Of a stretch of DNA of 64,000 nt, positions 37,557-47,128 are shown piece by piece. Every line of letters starts with the position of its first letter. Positions within the stretch are counted from its first letter, which is position 1. The notes beneath the pieces were generated by a model. It was not told where the DNA came from, made no database searches, and worked only from the letters and a program-made list of their open reading frames with translations. The translations under genes and the position numbers were made by a program. This DNA is from Desulfobacterales bacterium (GTDB lineage Bacteria > Desulfobacterota > Desulfobacteria > Desulfobacterales > Desulfolunaceae): contig JAKSCC010000225.1 of assembly GCA_022360815.1 (NCBI GenBank), positions 1-64,000 of the forward strand, in the 5' to 3' direction.

Positions 37557-37595
37557 AAAAAAGCCCTCGGCATGCGTGTGCCGGGGGCTTTTTTT
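37557..37595. terminator. Bidirectional rho-independent terminator
   Basis: Stem of at least 10 bp: GCCCTCGGCA (37563-37572) with TGCCGGGGGC (37579-37588), one G-T pair, 6-nt loop, with A6 before and T7 after. It sits between the M48 gene (ends 37535) and the EF-G gene (ends 37622) and can serve both strands. Confidence 0.88.
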
Positions 37596-37621
37596 GGGTG
37601 TATCCGTCTTTTGAAACGGGA

Positions 37622-39661
37622 TTATTTCTCTGCGGAGCGGTCGAAGTGGGAGAACTTCATGGTGAAGTTGCCCCGGCCCTGGGTGGCTGAGCGCAGGGTG
37701 GTGGAGTAGCCGAACATGCGGGAGAGGGGCACAGCAGAGATGATCTTCTGAATGCCTCCGTCGGGTTCAATGGCTTCGATTTTTCCACCTCGCGCGTTGA
37801 GGTCGCCGATCACTTCTCCCATAAAGTCGTCGGGAACAAAGACTTCCACGGCCATGACAGGCTCCAGAAGGTAGGGTGCGCCACTTGCCAGAGCCTCTCG
37901 CATGGCCATGGAGGCTCCCACAGAAAAGGCGAGCTCGGTGCTCTGGCCTTCGCGGGTTTCGGCACCTGAGAGGGTGGCCATGACGTCCACCACGGGGTAA
38001 CCCAGAAGGGTGCCACTGTCCATGGCATCCATAACGCCTTTTTTAACCGCTGCCTGAAGGTTTGCGGGAAGGGTCTCTTCGCTGACGTTGGAGATGAAGT
38101 CGTTTCCAGCGCCGAGATCCCGTGGGGCAAGCTCCACGGTGAGGTTGGCAAAGTGGGTGATGCCGGCCATTTCGCGGTCAAAGGTGACGGTGGCGGTAGA
38201 GGCCTTGGAGACGCTTTCCCGGTAGACCACTTGGGGGTTGCCCACATTGACGTCGGTGTTGAACTCGCGCTGCATGCGGCTGATGATGATCTCAAGGTGA
38301 AGCTCGCCCATACCCGAGAGGATGGTCTGGCCGGTGTCTTCATCCACGCGCACCTTTAAGGTGGGGTCTTCGGCGGTGAATTTGGTGAGAACGGTGTCCA
38401 GCTTATCCTGATCGGCGTGGGTTTTGGGCTCCACAGCAATGGAGATGACCGGCTCGTAGGTATCGATTCTCTCCAGCATCACCTGATTGTCGGCGTTGCA
38501 GAGGGTGTCTCCGGTGGAGGTGTCCTTAAGGCCCACAATACCCACGATGGCCCCGGCGCCTGCTTCTGTGACGCGCTCTTTGCGGTTGGCGTGCATCAGA
38601 AGAATTCGGGAGAGCTTCTCTTTCTTATTAAGGGTGGGGTTGAACACCTCACTGCCTGCAATGAGTTTTCCGCTGTAGATCCTTGCAAAGGAGAGTTTTC
38701 GGCCTTCGATCATGGAAACTTTGAAGACCAGGGCAGAGAGGGGCTCTCCATCTTTCTGCTGGAAGGTGAGCTCTTCTCCGGTGCGGGGGTGGGTGCCCGC
38801 TGCCGAGGGGATATCCACGGGGCTGGGAAGGAAGTTACCGATGGCGTCTAAAAGGGGCTGGATGCCTTTGTTTTTAAGCGCGGTTCCGCAGAGCACCGGC
38901 ACGATGGAGAGATCGATGGTGCCCTTTCGAAGGGCGGCGATGATCTGCTCGTTGGTGACGGGTTCTTCGGCGAGGTAGGCCTCCATGATCTCTTCGTCCA
39001 CATCGGAGAGGGCTTCGATCATGGCATCGCGCCAGGTTTCGGCCTCGTCCATCATGTCAGAAGGGATGGGATCGGTCTCAAACTCGGCGCCCAGAGAGTC
39101 GTCGTTCCAGACAATCATCTCCATCTTGATGAGATCAATGACTCCTGAAAAGTTCTCTTCAGAGCCCACGGGGAGCTGAATGGCAACAGGCGAGGCTCCC
39201 AGTTTTTCTTTGATGGCGTCGACGGTACCGAAGAAGTTGGCGCCGATGCGGTCCAGCTTGTTGATGAAGGCGATTCGAGGCACCTTGTATTTGTCGGCCT
39301 GGCGCCAGACCGTTTCAGATTGGGGCTGCACGCCGCCCACGGCACAGAAAACACCGATGGCGCCGTCTAAAACGCGCAGGGAGCGCTCCACTTCGATGGT
39401 AAAGTCCACGTGGCCCGGGGTGTCGATGATCTGGATCTGATTTTTATTCCACTGGCAGGTGGTGACCGCCGAGGTGATGGTGATGCCGCGCTCCTGCTCA
39501 TCGGTCATCCAGTCCATGGTGGCTTCGCCATCGTGGACTTCACCGATTTTGTGGGAGCGGCCTGTGTAGTAGAGGATACGCTCAGTCACCGTGGTTTTAC
39601 CGGCGTCAATGTGTGCCATGATGCCGATGTTTCGTATCTGGTCAATCTTGATTTTTTTCAT
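37622..39661 (-). CDS. fusA: Translation elongation factor G (paralog type)
   Basis: 679 residues. The GTPase motifs are AHIDAGKTT at 16-24, [16 protein letters not shown] and NKLDR; domains II-V follow and end in FDRSAEK. It translocates tRNA-mRNA on the ribosome, or acts in recycling. It starts [14 protein letters not shown], unlike the housekeeping form, and no rpsL, rpsG or tuf gene is adjacent, so this is probably a second EF-G (EF-G2-like), as is common in this group. That is inference from context. Confidence 0.95.
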   Translation of the reverse strand: MKKIKIDQIRNIGIMAHIDAGKTTVTERILYYTGRSHKIGEVHDGEATMDWMTDEQERGITITSAVTTCQWNKNQIQIIDTPGHVDFTIEVERSLRVLDGAIGVFCAVGGVQPQSETVWRQADKYKVPRIAFINKLDRIGANFFGTVDAIKEKLGASPVAIQLPVGSEENFSGVIDLIKMEMIVWNDDSLGAEFETDPIPSDMMDEAETWRDAMIEALSDVDEEIMEAYLAEEPVTNEQIIAALRKGTIDLSIVPVLCGTALKNKGIQPLLDAIGNFLPSPVDIPSAAGTHPRTGEELTFQQKDGEPLSALVFKVSMIEGRKLSFARIYSGKLIAGSEVFNPTLNKKEKLSRILLMHANRKERVTEAGAGAIVGIVGLKDTSTGDTLCNADNQVMLERIDTYEPVISIAVEPKTHADQDKLDTVLTKFTAEDPTLKVRVDEDTGQTILSGMGELHLEIIISRMQREFNTDVNVGNPQVVYRESVSKASTATVTFDREMAGITHFANLTVELAPRDLGAGNDFISNVSEETLPANLQAAVKKGVMDAMDSGTLLGYPVVDVMATLSGAETREGQSTELAFSVGASMAMREALASGAPYLLEPVMAVEVFVPDDFMGEVIGDLNARGGKIEAIEPDGGIQKIISAVPLSRMFGYSTTLRSATQGRGNFTMKFSHFDRSAEK

Positions 39662-39786
39662 CTCGTCTTTTGCTCTTTTTCAAAAAATTGACGTTCCTTA
39701 AAAATGTCGATACCCCAGCGCAGCGTTTACAACATTGCGTGAAGAGGTGGCACAAAGGCCTGGCATTTTGAAGAACCATCCTAAAA

Positions 39787-40371
39787 TTATCGGACCAGAA
39801 GCATTTCCGGCTTCAGGGCGTCTGTGATGTCGATGTGCCCGGCCAGGGTTTTCATTTCATGGCCTTCGACAAGAATCTTTACCGCATCAATCTCTGGAAT
39901 GTTAACGGCCAGAGAGTTGACCACCGAGTAGACCGTGAGAAGCTCTGTGATAGCCCCCATAGGGGCCCCTGCAATCTCACGGGAGAAATCAACCACTGCC
40001 ACCTTTCGGTCGGTCAGGTAGAAGGCCCTCAGTTTGGTACCTGAAGGCAACGTTCTTGTGTTTCCCCTCTGGGGGCCTGACAAAAGAGCGGTGATGATTT
40101 TTTTACCCAGCTGCCAGGGATCCCGCGCTGTGGAGACCGTTCGCTCTTCAGAGGTGAGAAAATCGCTGTCACCTTCGGCAAAGTAAAGGAAAAAGCTCTC
40201 CTCTTCAATACGAAGTTCTGCGTTGCCCTGCAGGGGCTCTTCCACCGTGGCTTGAGGCCTTGGGGTATTGGTCTTGAAGAGAAGGGTGAGGGCACCCACT
40301 GTAATCAGTGTGGCTACAGCTGCAGCGATAAAAATACCCACTTGTCCTTTGCTGTTTTCATGGTTGCTCAT
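39787..40371 (-). CDS. GerMN-domain membrane-anchored protein
   Basis: 194 residues. One N-terminal transmembrane helix (about 12-32) is followed by a linker and then a GerMN (sporulation/spore germination-like) domain at about 65-190. Its pattern is YFAEGDSDFL, then TALLSGPQRGNTRTLPSGTKL, VDFSREIAG and VYSVVNSLAVNIPEIDAVKILVEG. In non-spore-formers GerMN proteins are envelope-associated with unknown function. The ATG at 40371 has GGGAG 6 bases upstream. It is monocistronic. Confidence 0.88.
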   Translation of the reverse strand: MSNHENSKGQVGIFIAAAVATLITVGALTLLFKTNTPRPQATVEEPLQGNAELRIEEESFFLYFAEGDSDFLTSEERTVSTARDPWQLGKKIITALLSGPQRGNTRTLPSGTKLRAFYLTDRKVAVVDFSREIAGAPMGAITELLTVYSVVNSLAVNIPEIDAVKILVEGHEMKTLAGHIDITDALKPEMLLVR

Positions 40372-40852
40372 GGCAGCTCCCGGGCGTGAAAATCATGCGC
40401 CTTGCTCTGGCGCTGTCCGAAGACAGCAAAATTTAGGCTATAATGGGGGTGTTGTCAAGATTCGGTGCTCGAATAACGGCAGCTTGGAATTTGCTATTTG
40501 CAGCAATACCGGAAGCGAAGCCTTTTCTGTTGGAATTCGTAACTATACGGGGTGATGATCTTTTTGCAAAACATCTTTTTTAGGTGTCTTCGTTGTTATT
40601 TTTCAATAAAAAAGATATATGCGGGTAATTATTCAGCATGGTCTCCGGGAGGGCGCTTTTTTGAAATGAAGTGTGGGGTAAAATATAAAAAATGAAATCA
40701 CTGGAAATTGAGTCAGTGTTTTAAGTGTATGTTTGTCAAACTTTTCAAGGGTTTGGCTTTCGGAAGGGCCGCCGGAGGCGACTGGTAGCTGAATGGTTAC
40801 ACGCGCGGTTATGCTGGTTGGATGGTTGTGTGATGATGAGGCGGAGTTGATG
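40372..40852. other. Intergenic region with repeat copy C
   Basis: A 481-bp gap between the divergent GerMN and decarboxylase genes, with no gene. The repeat copy C (listed separately) is in its right part. The stretch 40550-40720 is AT-rich and probably holds the promoter of the decarboxylase. Confidence 0.55.
40731..40780 (-). repeat. Dispersed intergenic repeat, copy C (inverted)
   Basis: Read on the minus strand it gives GCCTCCGGCGGCCCTTCCG, then AAAGCCAAACCCTTGAAAAG, then TTTGACAAAC, matching copies A and B. The match extends further on both sides (a GCTGAATG flank and a CTTAAAA flank). It lies just upstream of the decarboxylase gene. Confidence 0.85.
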
Positions 40853-42541
40853 ATGGAAGAGCAGTGGAAAACGGAGCGACAGGGTCGCAAGGCTGAAGAG
40901 TGGGCCAACCTGATCCGGGTGTTTACCTGCCCGGAAGATCAAGAGACGCGAGACGTGCTGGTGCACCTGATGCGCCAGATCCTTTTTGAACTCCACGATT
41001 TTTTGATTCAAAATGTGGGGATTACCGAGGCGGTGAGTCTGAAGGATATTGCCGACCGTTGCACCGATACCGCCATGAACCGTGAGCCAGAAAAACGCCT
41101 GGCTGAGGTGATTACCGGTGTGTTTGATGAGGTGGCCCCCCATGCGGTCAATGTGGCCTCCCCCTATTTTGTTGGGCACATGACAGCCGCCATTCCCTAC
41201 TTTATGGTTCACCTCAAGGCCATTGTGGCCGCCCTTAATCAGAACGTGGTGAAGCTTGAGACATCAAAAATGCTTTCGGTTCTGGAAAAGCAGGTGGTGG
41301 CCAAAATCCATCGCATCATCTACAGAAATAGTGAAGACTTTTATCTTGAGCATGTTCAAAACACCCACACCTCATTGGGCTCTTTTACCGAAGGGGGGAC
41401 CACAGCCAACCTGACGGCACTGTGGGTGGCGCGAAACAAGAGCCTGAAACCAGCGAAAGGGTTTCGGGGGGTTGAAGTGGATGGCCTTGCGGCGGCCTAT
41501 GTGGCCCATGGAATTGAGCGCTGCGTTATTCTTGTCTCAAGGCGGGGACACTATTCTCTTCGCAAGTGCGGCGGGCTTCTCGGTATTGGAAACGGCAATG
41601 TGATTCCTGTGGATGTGGACCATAAAAATCGCATGATGCCCAGCCATCTCAAATCACTGATTGAGGCGTGCAAAGCCGAAGGAAATACACGTATTCTGGC
41701 TGTGGTGGCCGTGGCTGGAACCACAGAGACAGGCAGCATAGATCCCCTTTACGAGATTTCAGAGATCTGTCGGAAGGAGGGCATTCATCTCCATGCTGAT
41801 GCGGCCTGGGGTGGCCCAACTTTGATGTCTGAAACCTACGGTCACCTTTTAAAGGGGATTGAGCTTGCCGATTCTGTCACCATTGATGCCCATAAGCAGT
41901 TCTACATGCCCATGAGCTGCGGTATGATTTTTTTTAAAGACCCCACCAGTCTGGATGCTGTGGCTTACCATGCCAATTATATCATTCGAAAAGGGAGTGT
42001 GGACCTGGGCATTAAGACCATTTCAGGTTCTCGCGAAGCCCACTGCCTTATTCTTGATAGCGCCTTGAAAATTATGGGTAGCCGAGGGTACGGCCTGCTG
42101 ATTGATCATGGCATTGAGCTGGCCCGTCGCTTTGCCAGGGAGATCGCGTCTCGGGATCTATTTCAACTGGTGACGCTGCCTGAGCTTAATATTCTTACCT
42201 ATCGTATTTGTCCCAACTCGGCCCAGGAAGAGCTTAAGAGAGCAAACCCCGAACGATACAATGCCATCAACGCGCACTTTAACGAGGTCAATCGTATTCT
42301 GCAGCAAGAGCAGCGTGAGGCTGGCAACAGCTTTGTTTCCAGGACGGTTTTGGAGCAGGAAACAGTTTTTCCTGGAGCTCCAAATGGCAAGGTGGTGGTG
42401 CTTCGCAGTGTGCTGATGAATCCTCTGACCACCATGGAGGTGCTTCGGGATATTTTGGATGAGCAGGAGGCGATTTATAGGGCTTGGCTCAATGGGGAGC
42501 TCACTCGAAAGGGCCGGGCATCAAGCCTATCCTCCAGCTGA
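40853..42541 (+). CDS. PLP-dependent group II decarboxylase (PanP/GAD-like)
   Basis: 562 residues from the ATG at 40853 (CGGAG 6 bases upstream; the ATG at 40850 or an upstream GTG cannot be excluded). It is a fold-I decarboxylase: SFTEGGTTANLTALWVARN, SRRGHYSLRK, HADAAWGGP (PLP Asp about D316) and the PLP lysine in DAHKQFYMP (about K348). It resembles the glutamate/aspartate decarboxylase-like PanP family, which can make beta-alanine from aspartate in place of PanD. Substrate not proven. Its 3' end overlaps the convergent K+ channel gene by 15 bp. Confidence 0.9.
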   Translation: MEEQWKTERQGRKAEEWANLIRVFTCPEDQETRDVLVHLMRQILFELHDFLIQNVGITEAVSLKDIADRCTDTAMNREPEKRLAEVITGVFDEVAPHAVNVASPYFVGHMTAAIPYFMVHLKAIVAALNQNVVKLETSKMLSVLEKQVVAKIHRIIYRNSEDFYLEHVQNTHTSLGSFTEGGTTANLTALWVARNKSLKPAKGFRGVEVDGLAAAYVAHGIERCVILVSRRGHYSLRKCGGLLGIGNGNVIPVDVDHKNRMMPSHLKSLIEACKAEGNTRILAVVAVAGTTETGSIDPLYEISEICRKEGIHLHADAAWGGPTLMSETYGHLLKGIELADSVTIDAHKQFYMPMSCGMIFFKDPTSLDAVAYHANYIIRKGSVDLGIKTISGSREAHCLILDSALKIMGSRGYGLLIDHGIELARRFAREIASRDLFQLVTLPELNILTYRICPNSAQEELKRANPERYNAINAHFNEVNRILQQEQREAGNSFVSRTVLEQETVFPGAPNGKVVVLRSVLMNPLTTMEVLRDILDEQEAIYRAWLNGELTRKGRASSLSSS

Positions 42542-43567
42542 TGCAGCCTTAAAAACGATTTGCTTTTCAACGGAGTGCTGAAGGCGTCTGATCTTTTCGA
42601 TTTTTCCCATCACAACAAGGGTCATGCCTTTTTTTAGCCGCGTATTGGGCGCAGGGTTGAAGGTGATCTCCTCATCCTGTTTCAACCCGAGGACCAGCAG
42701 GTCGTAAGCTCTGTGGAGATCGGTTTCGCTTAAGGCTTTGCCAGCGAGGGAAGAGTTTGGGGTAATGCGGACTTCGTGGATGCGAAGGGAACCTTTTTCG
42801 CTTCGAAGCATTTGGTCGAGAAAGTCCACGGCAGTGGGGCGAATCATTTGAGAGGCCATACGAAGAGCGCCAATGGCGTTGGGTGAGACCACACTGTTGG
42901 CTCCTGCCATGGTGAGCTTGGGCTCCAGCTTGGCATCGCTGGCCTGAGCGACGATTCGGATGGATGGGTTCATCATGCGGGCTGTCATGGTGACAAAGAG
43001 GGTGTCCTTGTCCCTCGGAAGGGCAACGATAAGCCCTCGAGCCCTTGCGATACCTGCCTCTTCTAAGGTTGTCTCTTCGGTGGGGTCTCCTTTGATATGA
43101 AGCAGGTGTTTGTCTATAAGGCAGGCTTCAAGGCGAGACGCCTCTTCTTCCACAAGCACCACCGTCTCTTTGCAGGCTTGAAGCTCTTTTACCAGGGGCC
43201 TTCCGGCCTCTCCTCCTCCCACAAGAATAATGTGTTTTGAAATCTGTCCAATTTTCTTTTTCATACGAATTTTCCTGTGTTCACCGGAGAGTTCCCCCTC
43301 AATAAAAAGGGCGGCGATGGAGCTGATGGCATAGAGAATCAGTCCCATGCCAAAGGTGATGAGGCCCATGGTGAAGAATTGAGCGGCGACGTTTCCTGAC
43401 ACATCAAGCACCTCTCCATATCCCACACTGGTAATGGAGATTACAGTCATGTAGATGCAGTCGATAAAGCGGGCCTGCCCTCGAAAAACGGTGTAGTAGC
43501 CGAGTGATCCAATAACGATTACAAGCAAAATGACCAGTAAAGAGGTGCTAAATCGCTTTCGAACCAT
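42527..43567 (-). CDS. Two-helix K+ channel with RCK (TrkA-N/TrkA-C) domain
   Basis: 346 residues from the ATG at 43567 with GGAGG 5 bases upstream. Two membrane helices flank the selectivity filter TSVGYGE (about 46-52). A Rossmann RCK domain follows (about 112-230; ILVGGGEAGRP), then a C-terminal TrkA-C domain (about 265-345). This is the layout of MthK/Kch-type channels. Notably the Shine-Dalgarno GGAGG lies in a degenerate copy of the dispersed repeat (43572-43612). Confidence 0.93.
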   Translation of the reverse strand: MVRKRFSTSLLVILLVIVIGSLGYYTVFRGQARFIDCIYMTVISITSVGYGEVLDVSGNVAAQFFTMGLITFGMGLILYAISSIAALFIEGELSGEHRKIRMKKKIGQISKHIILVGGGEAGRPLVKELQACKETVVLVEEEASRLEACLIDKHLLHIKGDPTEETTLEEAGIARARGLIVALPRDKDTLFVTMTARMMNPSIRIVAQASDAKLEPKLTMAGANSVVSPNAIGALRMASQMIRPTAVDFLDQMLRSEKGSLRIHEVRITPNSSLAGKALSETDLHRAYDLLVLGLKQDEEITFNPAPNTRLKKGMTLVVMGKIEKIRRLQHSVEKQIVFKAASAGG

Positions 43568-43571
43568 GGCT

Positions 43572-43612
43572 GCCTCCGGGGGCTTTAAGGCGTTGGGGTT
43601 TGACAAACAGGA
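43572..43612 (+). repeat. Dispersed intergenic repeat, degenerate copy D
   Basis: GCCTCCGGGGGCTTTAAGG, then CGTTGGGGTTTGACAAACAGG. It keeps both ends of copies A and B but has lost the inner palindrome. It abuts the channel start, and its complement supplies the GGAGG site. Confidence 0.6.
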
Positions 43613-43797
43613 CTTCAATACGCTTTGGCAAGCCCCTGTTGGTGCAATTTTTTACAGCCTATCTCCGACGTTTCGATTTGATTGCTTTTGGGGCTCATCA
43701 AATCGAAACGTGGGGACAATAGAAATTTTTAAGATAACCGGCTTCTCTGAAGGCATGCTGAAGGGGTACACGTCCAGAGTCTACTTCAATCTTGGAT

Positions 43798-44394
43798 CTA
43801 CTCGTGCTTTTGGGCTTCAGAAAAACCCAGCTCAAAGGCTTTGAGGTTGGTCTCTACAAAGGCGGCTTTGGTTTTGGTGGAGATCGCCTCCTTGATGGAA
43901 TCTGCGGTGATGGGCAGAACTCCGGTTTGGGTAAGGGCTCCCAAAAGCACCATGTTAACCGAGAGAACGTTGCCCGCCTTTTCGGCGAGCTTGACCGCAT
44001 CAAAGGCGATCAGGCGTTTTGTTTTTTCAGCCAGAAGGCTTGTGACGGTGTCTATTTTCGGGTAGACCCCTTTGCCGATGGCGACCGTGAAGGGGGGCAG
44101 GGGAGATAGGTTGGTGATGGTGACGGTGTCGGCGTTGCAACGGCCCAGGGCGCGAAGGGCCTCGCTGGGTTCAAAGCTGACAAAAACGTCGGCCTCGCCA
44201 TTTGAAATAATGGTGCTTTGAGCCTCTCCAAAGACAATGGAAGATTCCACCACGCCGCCCCTTTGGGCCATGCCGTGGATTTCGCTCATTCGGACGGGAA
44301 CGCCTTGAAGAAGAGCGGCTTCTCCGAGAACGCGGGATGCTAAGAGGTTACCCTGGCCGCCAACGGCGACGATAATCAATCGTTTGGTATCCAT
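43798..44394 (-). CDS. iorB: Indolepyruvate ferredoxin oxidoreductase, beta subunit
   Basis: About 198 residues from the ATG at 44394 (a GTG 12 bases upstream is possible). It has the gamma-domain pattern of 2-oxoacid oxidoreductases: VAVGGQGNLLASRVLG (about 9-24), EIHGMAQRGGVVES, and FEPSEALRALG. With IorA it oxidises aryl-pyruvates (indolepyruvate, phenylpyruvate) to acyl-CoA, reducing ferredoxin. It follows iorA by 68 bp on the same strand. The enzyme is typical of amino-acid-degrading anaerobes. Confidence 0.93.
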   Translation of the reverse strand: MDTKRLIIVAVGGQGNLLASRVLGEAALLQGVPVRMSEIHGMAQRGGVVESSIVFGEAQSTIISNGEADVFVSFEPSEALRALGRCNADTVTITNLSPLPPFTVAIGKGVYPKIDTVTSLLAEKTKRLIAFDAVKLAEKAGNVLSVNMVLLGALTQTGVLPITADSIKEAISTKTKAAFVETNLKAFELGFSEAQKHE

Positions 44395-44462
44395 AGTGGT
44401 TGTCACCTTGTGCTGTTGAAGTCTAAGGGCGATGCCCCAAAAGAGTCACTCCCATTTGCTGT

Positions 44463-46316
44463 CTATTTTTTTACAGGCAAAATGGCATTTTCAGGGCAGA
44501 TCTGGGCGCAGATGGAGCAGCCTGCACACATATCCTCAATAATACTTACCCTTCCTCCTTCGGTGGTAAAGGCCGGGCAGGCGATGGTGTCAATGCAGTC
44601 TCTGTGGTTTTTGCACTTTTCAGGATCCACCTGGAATTTTCGGGATGTAAGCTGCTTGAGCTGTCGAGCGTAGAGGGTACACTTCTCTTTGGCGATGATA
44701 ACGGATACGCCCTCAAAATTTACGGCATCTTTGATGGCAGCAATGCTCTTTTTGAGGTTGTAGGGGCGGATCACAGAGACGTGTTTTACGCCAGCGGCCC
44801 TTACCATGCCCTCTAAATCGATGGACTGATAATCCACATATCCCATCTCTTCCATATCCACCCCGGGGTTGGGCTGGTGACCGGTCATGGCGGTGATGCG
44901 GTTGTCCAGAATTACCAAGGTAAAGTTGTGCTTGTTGAAGACGGCGTTCATGAGGCCGTTGATGCCCGAGTGAAAAAAGGTGGAGTCTCCGATAAAGGAG
45001 ATCACCTTTTTGTCGGTGACGGTGGAAAAACCGGCCGGTGTGCTGGTGGAGGCGCCCATGCAGACAACAAAGTCACCGGTGGCAAGGGGGGGCATAAATC
45101 CCAGGGTGTAGCAGCCAATGTCTGATGGGAACATGGCGTCCATCCCTTGTGTGGCCTGCTTGACCGCATAAAAGGTGGCGCGGTGGGAACATCCGGCACA
45201 GAGGTTGGGCGGACGGTTGGGGATTTCAGGGAGATTGGAGAGGTCTATTTTGCGATCGTCTACATCGCCCAGATCAAAAGCTATGGCCAGCACTTGCCTC
45301 ACCATTTTGGGGTCGAACTCGTAGAGCCGTGAGAGAAGCTCTTCCCCTTTGCCGCAGATGGGAAGGGTGAGGCCGTTTTCTTGAGCGATGGCCTTGATTG
45401 CTTCTTCCATGACAGGCTCACCCTCTTCCACCACCAGAACTTTTTCACATCCTTTTATAAAATCGTGGATCAGGGCCTTTGGCATGGGGTTTGAAAAACC
45501 AATTCGAAGGATTTTTGCCTTGTCAGATGCATGGAGTTCGGCCAATCCGTCTTTGACATATCCGTAGCTTACCCCATTGGCAATTACCCCAAATCGTCCT
45601 TCTCCCTCTATTTTGTTTAGGGGAGAGGCGCAGGCCATCTCTTCGGCTTTGGCAAGATTCTGTAAAAGTTTGACGTGGAGCCCTCGGGAGACCGCAGGTA
45701 CGGTGACGCAGCGCATGGGATCTTTAATAAAATACCCTTTGGTTTTACGAGGGGTCATCTCACCCAGTTCCACCACACCGGTGGAGTGGTTGATGCGGGT
45801 GGTGGTTCTGAGGATTACCGGCTCTCCCAGGGCCTCGGATAGCTCAAAGGCGTAAGTGGTCATCTCTTTGGCTTCTTCCACACTGGAGGGTTCCAAAACA
45901 GGAAGTCCGGCCAGCTTGCCGTAGTAGCGGTTGTCCTGCTCGTTTTGGCTGGAGAACATGAAAGGATCATCGGCGGTGAGAATCACAAGACCTGCGGTGA
46001 CGCCCACATAGGCAAGGGTCATCAGAGCGTCTGCAGCCACGTTCATCCCCACATGCTTCATCACGCACATGCTTCGGACCCCGCAGTTGGCAGCCGCTGC
46101 TGTTACCTCTACTGAGACCTTTTCGTTGATGCTGTACTGGAAGTAGAGGTCGCTCTCCTTGGACATCTGAAAGAAGTTGAGAGAGATTTCCGATGAGGGG
46201 GTTCCTGGGTAAGAGGCGGTGAAGGCGACGCCTGCTTCAATGGCGCCGCGTGCAATGGCCTCGTTGCCCAGCATGAGCATCTTCTGGCCCGGATTGTCTG
46301 TAAGAAGCTTGTGCAT
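44463..46316 (-). CDS. iorA: Indolepyruvate ferredoxin oxidoreductase, alpha subunit
   Basis: 617 residues. In order: the pyruvate-oxidoreductase alpha domain (AGVAFTASYPGTPSSEI, about 28-44), the TPP-binding domain (NLCAGCSHRATFY; GDSTFFHSGINGLMNAVF), then a C-terminal ferredoxin-like region with two cysteine sets (CKNHRDCIDTIACPAF and CAGCSICAQICPENA). It converts indolepyruvate, phenylpyruvate or hydroxyphenylpyruvate with CoA and ferredoxin. The start at 46316 is preceded by AAGGAAT. iorB follows. Confidence 0.95.
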   Translation of the reverse strand: MHKLLTDNPGQKMLMLGNEAIARGAIEAGVAFTASYPGTPSSEISLNFFQMSKESDLYFQYSINEKVSVEVTAAAANCGVRSMCVMKHVGMNVAADALMTLAYVGVTAGLVILTADDPFMFSSQNEQDNRYYGKLAGLPVLEPSSVEEAKEMTTYAFELSEALGEPVILRTTTRINHSTGVVELGEMTPRKTKGYFIKDPMRCVTVPAVSRGLHVKLLQNLAKAEEMACASPLNKIEGEGRFGVIANGVSYGYVKDGLAELHASDKAKILRIGFSNPMPKALIHDFIKGCEKVLVVEEGEPVMEEAIKAIAQENGLTLPICGKGEELLSRLYEFDPKMVRQVLAIAFDLGDVDDRKIDLSNLPEIPNRPPNLCAGCSHRATFYAVKQATQGMDAMFPSDIGCYTLGFMPPLATGDFVVCMGASTSTPAGFSTVTDKKVISFIGDSTFFHSGINGLMNAVFNKHNFTLVILDNRITAMTGHQPNPGVDMEEMGYVDYQSIDLEGMVRAAGVKHVSVIRPYNLKKSIAAIKDAVNFEGVSVIIAKEKCTLYARQLKQLTSRKFQVDPEKCKNHRDCIDTIACPAFTTEGGRVSIIEDMCAGCSICAQICPENAILPVKK

Positions 46317-47128
46317 GGATACAATTCCTTAAAGAAATATAAGCGGTGATGGCTCCTTAAACGTCTCTTTGGGTATGCAAAAGTGCATGCGAAGGGGAGC
46401 TGTTTCGCATGATTTGAGACATTTTTGAACCTCTTTCTTGTCTAAGAATCTTCATTTTTTTAGACGTGATATCTACAGATGTCAAGGGTATGCAGATAGC
46501 TTGACCATTGAAAGGTGGGTATGGGATTCACGCTTTAGAGCTTTGAGACAAGGCAGTAAAAGCCGGAGGTGGCGGGCAGGTTTTTTTTGTAAGTGGTGTA
46601 AAATACGGGGAGCTTGATGATTTATTTTCCAATTTACGTTAACGAGAATTTGTTTGAGGGCGAAGTGGTGAAGGTGGGTTTTGAGAGGTGATGCCCATTT
46701 TAAAAGTAAGCGGCATTGGATGACAGTGTGGGGCGCGGTCTTTTGAATACGGTATGGTGTCAGTTTGGGCCAGTGGGATCATGGTTTGAAAGCGTACTTG
46801 GAATTTTTTTTTGAGAAATGGTGGTGCATGGGAAAAACTTTATGGACCCAAGACCAGAGGCGGAAATGGGGATGTGTTCTTTTGGTGACGAAAATAAGGG
46901 CAATGGCGGTTCGAAAATGAACAAGATGTTCGTTTGTGTGGAGGAAAATGTGCGGAAATGTTCGCCTTGGAAAACCTTTTGCAAAAGGCTTTACAAGGTC
47001 ATTTCATTTGCATAAGAGGTTTAAAGAAATTTTACGCATATCGACGTGTTCACGGGAGTTGAGCTGTCGGGGACACGCGAAGAAAGTATCTGATAATAAG
47101 ATGTTTTAGTCTTAAGGTTGATCACCCC
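46317..47128. other. Long gene-poor intergenic region
   Basis: An 812-bp gap between the divergent iorA and rdgB genes. A short hairpin GTCTAA ... TTAGAC (46440-46465) and several A/T runs are seen. Small frames (46818-47015 plus, 46760-46984 minus) have no ribosome site or family resemblance. I see no tRNA or known RNA. It could be a regulatory region or a decayed gene. Confidence 0.45.

Noticed and set aside
46760-47015. Two small overlapping frames (74 and 65 residues)
   Set aside because: Opposite strands over the same DNA, no ribosome site, no family resemblance.
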